Shown here piece by piece: positions 43,938-46,915 of a stretch of DNA of 46,915 nucleotides; position 1 is the stretch's first letter; each line of letters begins with the position of its first letter. Below the pieces are notes generated by a model. It did not search any database. It was not told the DNA's origin and saw nothing but the letters and a program-made list of their open reading frames with translations. The stretch is taken from NCBI RefSeq assembly GCF_001894865.1, contig NZ_BCXA01000037.1, forward strand, positions 1 to 46,915, in the 5' to 3' direction. A program made the position numbers and the translations under genes. This DNA is from Rhodococcus maanshanensis NBRC 100610 (GTDB taxonomy: Bacteria > Actinomycetota > Actinomycetes > Mycobacteriales > Mycobacteriaceae).

Positions 43938-44930
43938 GTGAACGAATGGCACCTGATCGAGACGTTGGCCGAGGACTCGCCGACCGTGGTCAGCACCGGC
44001 GGAACCGTGCGCGCGTGGACCTCCACCGGCCGGCTGTCGCCCCGCCCCGACGTCCGGGTCGAGCCGCTCGTCGAGGCCGTGCGGTCCGGCCGACGTCGAG
44101 AAGTCCTCGAGGCACAGAGCCAGCGGGGCGAACGCAGGCGGTATCACCTCGAGGCCTTCCCGGTCCTCGGTCCGTCCGGCGACACCCACGGCGTCCAGCT
44201 GTGGATCGGGGACGCCGACGTCGAGCCGTCCCCGCCGCGGATCGCCTCCGGGATCTCCTGGTTGCTCGAGCGCCTGATGATCGCGCAGACGCTCGAGGCC
44301 TCGATGATGTCCGGGGTCCGGCCGGAGGATCACGTGACCGAGCGGACGCCTGCCGAGTATTACGCCAAGGCGGTCAAGTTCGACGAGTCGGAATCGCTGT
44401 TCGCACTGGCCTTCAACCCGCAGCCGGGCGGCAGATGGGACGCCGACATGAGCGTGCTGCACGTCGACGGCCGGATCATGCGGTGGCACTGCTGGGCGCG
44501 GGCCAGGACCGAGCCGGGGCAGGCGGGCCTGCGCCTGCTCTGGCACGACGTCACCGACACGGTCGAGCCGCGCAGGCCGACGCTCGCCGAGCTCGGCATG
44601 CAAGAGGTGATGCGGGGGGCCGGGATCTACACCGCGCTGTTCGAGACCGAACTGGGGGTGCTGACCATGTGGTTGGCGGAGGCCGCCCCGTGGGTGCACT
44701 GGCGCGGCATCGAGGGCGGCGACAGGATCATCCACCCGGACGATCAGGGCGTACTGGAACTGGCCCGCAGGCGGTTCGATGCCGGGTCCGTCGAGCCCGT
44801 CGAGGCGGTGGCCCGGCTTCGGACCGGGGAGGACGAGTGGGCGCTGTCCAGCCTGCGCATCTCCCCGTATCCGGGCGGCCTGGGCAATCGCCTTGCGATC
44901 GTTCAGATCTCGCGGGTGCCGCCGAGCTAG
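43938..44930 (+). CDS. PAS/GAF-like (DUF5593-type) protein of unknown function
   Basis: A 330-residue soluble protein. Two PAS-like segments are suggested: an N-terminal one (about 1-90, ending GDTHGVQLWIGDAD) and a C-terminal one (about 215-325) ending with IHPDDQGVLELARRRF, a typical PAS C-cap region. A middle region (about 100-200, SWLLERLMIAQTLEASMMSG) is helical. No kinase, cyclase or HTH output domain is visible. I recall related Nocardia and Mycobacterium proteins as DUF5593. It starts 19 bp after the P450 stop, so both are probably co-expressed; the P450 substrate may be what it senses, but this is speculation. Confidence 0.6.
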   Translation: MNEWHLIETLAEDSPTVVSTGGTVRAWTSTGRLSPRPDVRVEPLVEAVRSGRRREVLEAQSQRGERRRYHLEAFPVLGPSGDTHGVQLWIGDADVEPSPPRIASGISWLLERLMIAQTLEASMMSGVRPEDHVTERTPAEYYAKAVKFDESESLFALAFNPQPGGRWDADMSVLHVDGRIMRWHCWARARTEPGQAGLRLLWHDVTDTVEPRRPTLAELGMQEVMRGAGIYTALFETELGVLTMWLAEAAPWVHWRGIEGGDRIIHPDDQGVLELARRRFDAGSVEPVEAVARLRTGEDEWALSSLRISPYPGGLGNRLAIVQISRVPPS

Positions 44931-45011
44931 CGCTTGCGAACTGCGGGCCGAGGGTGACCGAACACACCCGCGACCGGGGCGCTTCGTTTGCTACGGTAAA
45001 GACGTCAACAT

Positions 45012-45060
45012 GACACCCGGACGAGCAGCACCGTACCCGGCCAGCGACAAGACGGTGCCT
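45012..45060 (+). ncRNA. Guanidine-III riboswitch (ykkC-III)
   Basis: The core CCGGACGAG (45017-45025), CACCGTACCCGG (45029-45040) and CAAGACGGTGC (45048-45058) matches the class III guanidine aptamer in order and spacing. The pairing GCACCGT/ACGGTGC is kept with a base-pair change (G-C to A-T) relative to the Thermobifida fusca sequence I recall, i.e. covariation. It precedes a guanidinium exporter gene by 16 nt, and a GGGAG site is immediately after the aptamer, fitting translational switch-on by guanidine. Confidence 0.93.
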
Positions 45061-45075
45061 TGGGAGAATCACACC

Positions 45076-45390
45076 ATGGCATGGATTGTGCTCGTCATTT
45101 CCGGCATCTTCGAGGCCGTCTGGGCCACCGCCCTCGGCAAGTCCGAGGGTTTCTCGAAGCTCAACCCGTCGATCATCTTCGGCGTCGCCCTCGTGATCAG
45201 CATGGGCGGACTCGCCTACGCGATGCGCACCCTCCCCATCGGCACCTCGTATGCGGTGTGGGTCGGTATCGGCGCGTCCCTCACGGTCGCCTACGCGATG
45301 CTCACCGGCTCCGAGTCGTCGTCGATCGTGAAGATCCTGCTGATCCTCGGCATCGTCGGCTGCGTGATCGGACTCAAGGTCCTGCACTGA
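45076..45390 (+). CDS. gdx: SMR-family guanidinium exporter (Gdx/SugE)
   Basis: A 104-residue four-helix protein of the small multidrug resistance family, acting as an antiparallel dimer in H+/guanidinium exchange. The essential Glu13 is in GIFEAVWATALGKSEGF, the sequence typical of Gdx (SugE) rather than EmrE-like pumps, and the fourth helix is ILLILGIVGCVIGLKVLH. The guanidine-III riboswitch directly upstream decides the substrate. A GGGAG site is 9-10 nt before the ATG. A weak hairpin (45401-45415) follows the stop codon. Confidence 0.93.
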   Translation: MAWIVLVISGIFEAVWATALGKSEGFSKLNPSIIFGVALVISMGGLAYAMRTLPIGTSYAVWVGIGASLTVAYAMLTGSESSSIVKILLILGIVGCVIGLKVLH

Positions 45391-45448
45391 CGGCCCGCCG
45401 CGCCCGGACCGGGCGTGTTGCCCGTCACCTCAGGGTTACAGTAATCCC

Positions 45449-46261
45449 ATGAACCTGGTGGCGATGGTCACACTTCCGGTGCGGGCCAGCCTCGCGATCA
45501 CCGACTCGGCGCTGGGAGTTGCCGAAACCGCGCTCGGGGCCGCCCGCGTCATGCTCGCAGCCTCGACCTCCCCCGGGGCGGCGGCGAGCCTGGGCGGGTT
45601 CGCCGCGGCCAACCCCTCCGGACCGCTGAAACTGCTGCAACAGGTAGCCGAACTCGCCTCGGACCAGAGGCCACTCGGCCAGGCGATGCGCCCCGGCGGA
45701 CCGCTGGACCGACTCCTCGAACCGGGCGGCGTGGTCGACCGGCTCACCGCACCCGGCGGCACCCTGGAACGGATCATCGAACCGGGCGGGCCCCTCGAGC
45801 GGGTGCTCGCGACCGGCGGCCCCGTCGACCGACTGCTCGACGTGGACGGACCGGTGGAACGCCTGCTCGCCCCCGGCGGGCTGCTCGACCGGCTCACCGC
45901 TGAGGAGGGACCGCTCGAACGCCTCACCGCCACCGCCGGACCACTCGAAACCCTCACCCGTGAAGGCGGACTCATCGACCGCGCGATCGAGGAAGGCGGC
46001 ATCCTCGAGACGCTGCTGGCCAAGGACGGCGCGCTCGAGCGGATCATCGCGGACGGCGGCCCGCTCGACCAGATCGTCAGCCTCTCCGAGACGCTGGCGT
46101 CCCTGGCACCCAACCTCGAGAAGATGGGCGACAGCATCGAACTGCTCCGCGAGACGGTCGGTGTCCTCAGCGCAGCGGTCGGCCCGCTCGGCGACCTCGC
46201 AGGCCGACTGCCCGGGCGCTGGCTCAAGGGCGGCAAGGGCAACGGCACCGAATACAGCTAG
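45449..46261 (+). CDS. Protein with thirteen tandem decapeptide repeats, function unknown
   Basis: A 270-residue protein not recognised by family. Layout: an N-terminal hydrophobic/amphipathic segment (about 1-60, Ala-rich), then thirteen 10-residue repeats (residues 82-211) with consensus xxGGPLERLLx, where a Gly-Gly or Gly-x turn alternates with an amphipathic Leu/Ile pattern, then a helical C-terminus (about 212-257, LSETLASLAPNLEKMGDS) and a basic tail. No signal peptide or clear TM helix is present, although the N-terminus could insert in a membrane or bind lipid. It is alone between the exporter and an APC permease. A surface- or lipid-binding structural role is guesswork. Confidence 0.7.
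   Translation: MNLVAMVTLPVRASLAITDSALGVAETALGAARVMLAASTSPGAAASLGGFAAANPSGPLKLLQQVAELASDQRPLGQAMRPGGPLDRLLEPGGVVDRLTAPGGTLERIIEPGGPLERVLATGGPVDRLLDVDGPVERLLAPGGLLDRLTAEEGPLERLTATAGPLETLTREGGLIDRAIEEGGILETLLAKDGALERIIADGGPLDQIVSLSETLASLAPNLEKMGDSIELLRETVGVLSAAVGPLGDLAGRLPGRWLKGGKGNGTEYS
45692..46081 (+). repeat. 13 x 30-bp coding tandem repeat (decapeptide array)
   Basis: The array encodes thirteen successive units (for example PGGPLDRLLE, PGGVVDRLTA, PGGTLERIIE, TGGPVDRLLD and DGGPLDQIVS) with no spacer. DNA copies have diverged while Gly3, Leu/Val/Ile5, Asp/Glu6 and Leu/Ile8 persist, so the array is maintained by protein-level selection rather than recent slippage. Confidence 0.9.
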
Positions 46262-46315
46262 CCGCCGCGCGGCAACCGGTTTCCGGTGGCACCGCGCCGA
46301 ATCCGCCCATACGGT

Positions 46316-46915
46316 GTGACGGTGCCCGAACTCGCCCGCACGCTCGGGGTCCGCGACAGCGTGCTGATCGGCCTCGGCTCGATGATCGGGGCCGGGATCT
46401 TCGCCACCCTCGCCCCGGCCGCGCAGGCCGCCGGGACGGCGCTGCCCCTCGCGCTGGCCGTCGCCGGGGTCGTCGCCTACTGCAACGCCACCTCCTCTGC
46501 CCGCCTCGCGGCCCGGTACCCGAGCTCGGGCGGGACCTATGTGTACGGCCGCGAGCGGCTCGGCGAGTTCTGGGGATACCTGGCCGGCTGGGGATTCGTG
46601 ATCGGCAAGACGGCGTCCTGCGCCGCCATCGCCCTGACCGTCGGGGCCTATGCCTGGCCCGAGCACGCGCATGCCGTCGCGGTGGCCTCGGTCCTCGCGC
46701 TGACCGCGGTCAACTATGTGGGAGTGCAGAAGTCGGCGCTGCTGACCCGGGCCCTGGTCGCGGTGGTGCTCACCGTGCTGGCGGTCGTTGTCGTCGTCGG
46801 CCTGGGTTCCGCGGAGCCGAGCCGCTGGGCGGACGGCGGCGCGGGCGGCGCCCTTGGCGTACTGCAGGCCGCGGGGCTGCTGTTCTTCGCGTTCGCCGGG
46901 TACGCCCGGATCGCC
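46316..46915 (+). CDS. APC-family amino acid permease, 3'-truncated by the window edge
   Basis: 200 codons are visible with no stop. GLGSMIGAGIFATL (about residues 19-32) is the GSxxGxGIF motif of helix 1 in amino acid-polyamine-organocation transporters, and LFFAFAGYARIA at the window edge is the helix 6 motif. Other hydrophobic segments fit the first half of a twelve-helix permease, so it is probably an amino acid importer or exchanger; substrate unknown. The start is a GTG at 46316; GTG 46322 is also in frame. It follows the repeat protein by 54 bp. Confidence 0.9.
   Translation, partial: MTVPELARTLGVRDSVLIGLGSMIGAGIFATLAPAAQAAGTALPLALAVAGVVAYCNATSSARLAARYPSSGGTYVYGRERLGEFWGYLAGWGFVIGKTASCAAIALTVGAYAWPEHAHAVAVASVLALTAVNYVGVQKSALLTRALVAVVLTVLAVVVVVGLGSAEPSRWADGGAGGALGVLQAAGLLFFAFAGYARIA

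Noticed and set aside
44931-45075. Guanidine-I (ykkC) or mini-ykkC elements in the leader of the exporter.
   Set aside because: Their conserved blocks are absent; the leader matches class III instead.
45692-46081. The 30-bp period in the repeat gene as a CRISPR array.
   Set aside because: There are no spacers, the copies are divergent, and the frame is open throughout. It is a coding repeat.

Overview
The window is about 47 kb of very GC-rich actinobacterial DNA. Several features point to the mycolic-acid bacteria (Mycobacteriales), most likely Nocardiaceae such as Nocardia or Rhodococcus. There is a phoP-phoR-HIT cluster laid out as in Mycobacterium tuberculosis Rv0757-Rv0759c, and a PhoP-type direct repeat lies upstream of phoP. 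Two secreted cholesterol oxidases carry KstR-type operators. The purB/purC/ptrB/purD set is what flanks that region in mycobacteria. Genes are densely packed, often with ATGA or GTGA overlaps, and convergent pairs can be 3-10 bp apart. The genus was not tested by any search.

Layout. 1-824: right end of an IS3-family element (truncated DD35E OrfB and terminal inverted repeat). 865-3164: DUF2334 protein, then a cupin and a DUF4267 membrane protein divergent from a TetR regulator. 3219-7506: glutathione peroxidase coupled to a DctA-type C4-dicarboxylate symporter, divergent from a CitA/DcuS-type two-component system, with a CRP-like site between them. 7510-11096: three-gene NAD(P)-dependent oxidoreductase operon (SDR, DapB-fold dehydrogenase, epimerase) divergent from a TetR regulator over two copies of one palindrome. 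11113-16055: purC, ptrB, a membrane-anchored protein and a PrsW-like protease on the minus strand. 16135-20249: a cobalamin riboswitch followed by five translationally coupled genes: lipoprotein, permease and ATPase of a BtuFCD-like transporter, a CbiX-like/[2Fe-2S] fusion and a SelW-like CxxC protein. 20254-25674: PLP enzyme, HIT protein, steroid-dehydrogenase-like flavoprotein, and an ABC exporter divergent from a MarR regulator. 25737-29086: purB, TetR, aminotransferase. 29340-32907: tandem Tat-exported cholesterol oxidases. 33083-37639: purD, a GT39 glycosyltransferase and a GT2-GtrA fusion. 37841-39766: alpha/beta hydrolase, DHFR-like protein, HIT protein. 39877-41999: phoR and phoP. 42389-44930: CYP102-like P450 and a PAS-like protein. 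45012-45390: guanidine-III riboswitch and guanidinium exporter. 45449-46261: a protein with thirteen tandem decapeptide repeats. 46316-end: truncated APC permease.

How it fits together. The best-supported regulatory logic is as follows: steroid oxidation under KstR plus a second palindrome-binding factor; a B12-controlled uptake operon with two redox/metal proteins of unclear role; guanidine detoxification under a class III riboswitch; phosphate- or acid-type signalling by an autoregulated PhoPR; and C4-dicarboxylate sensing next to its transporter. The least understood parts are the CbiX-like/ferredoxin plus SelW-like pair in the B12 operon, the decapeptide-repeat protein, and the second operator shared by the two cholesterol oxidase promoters.
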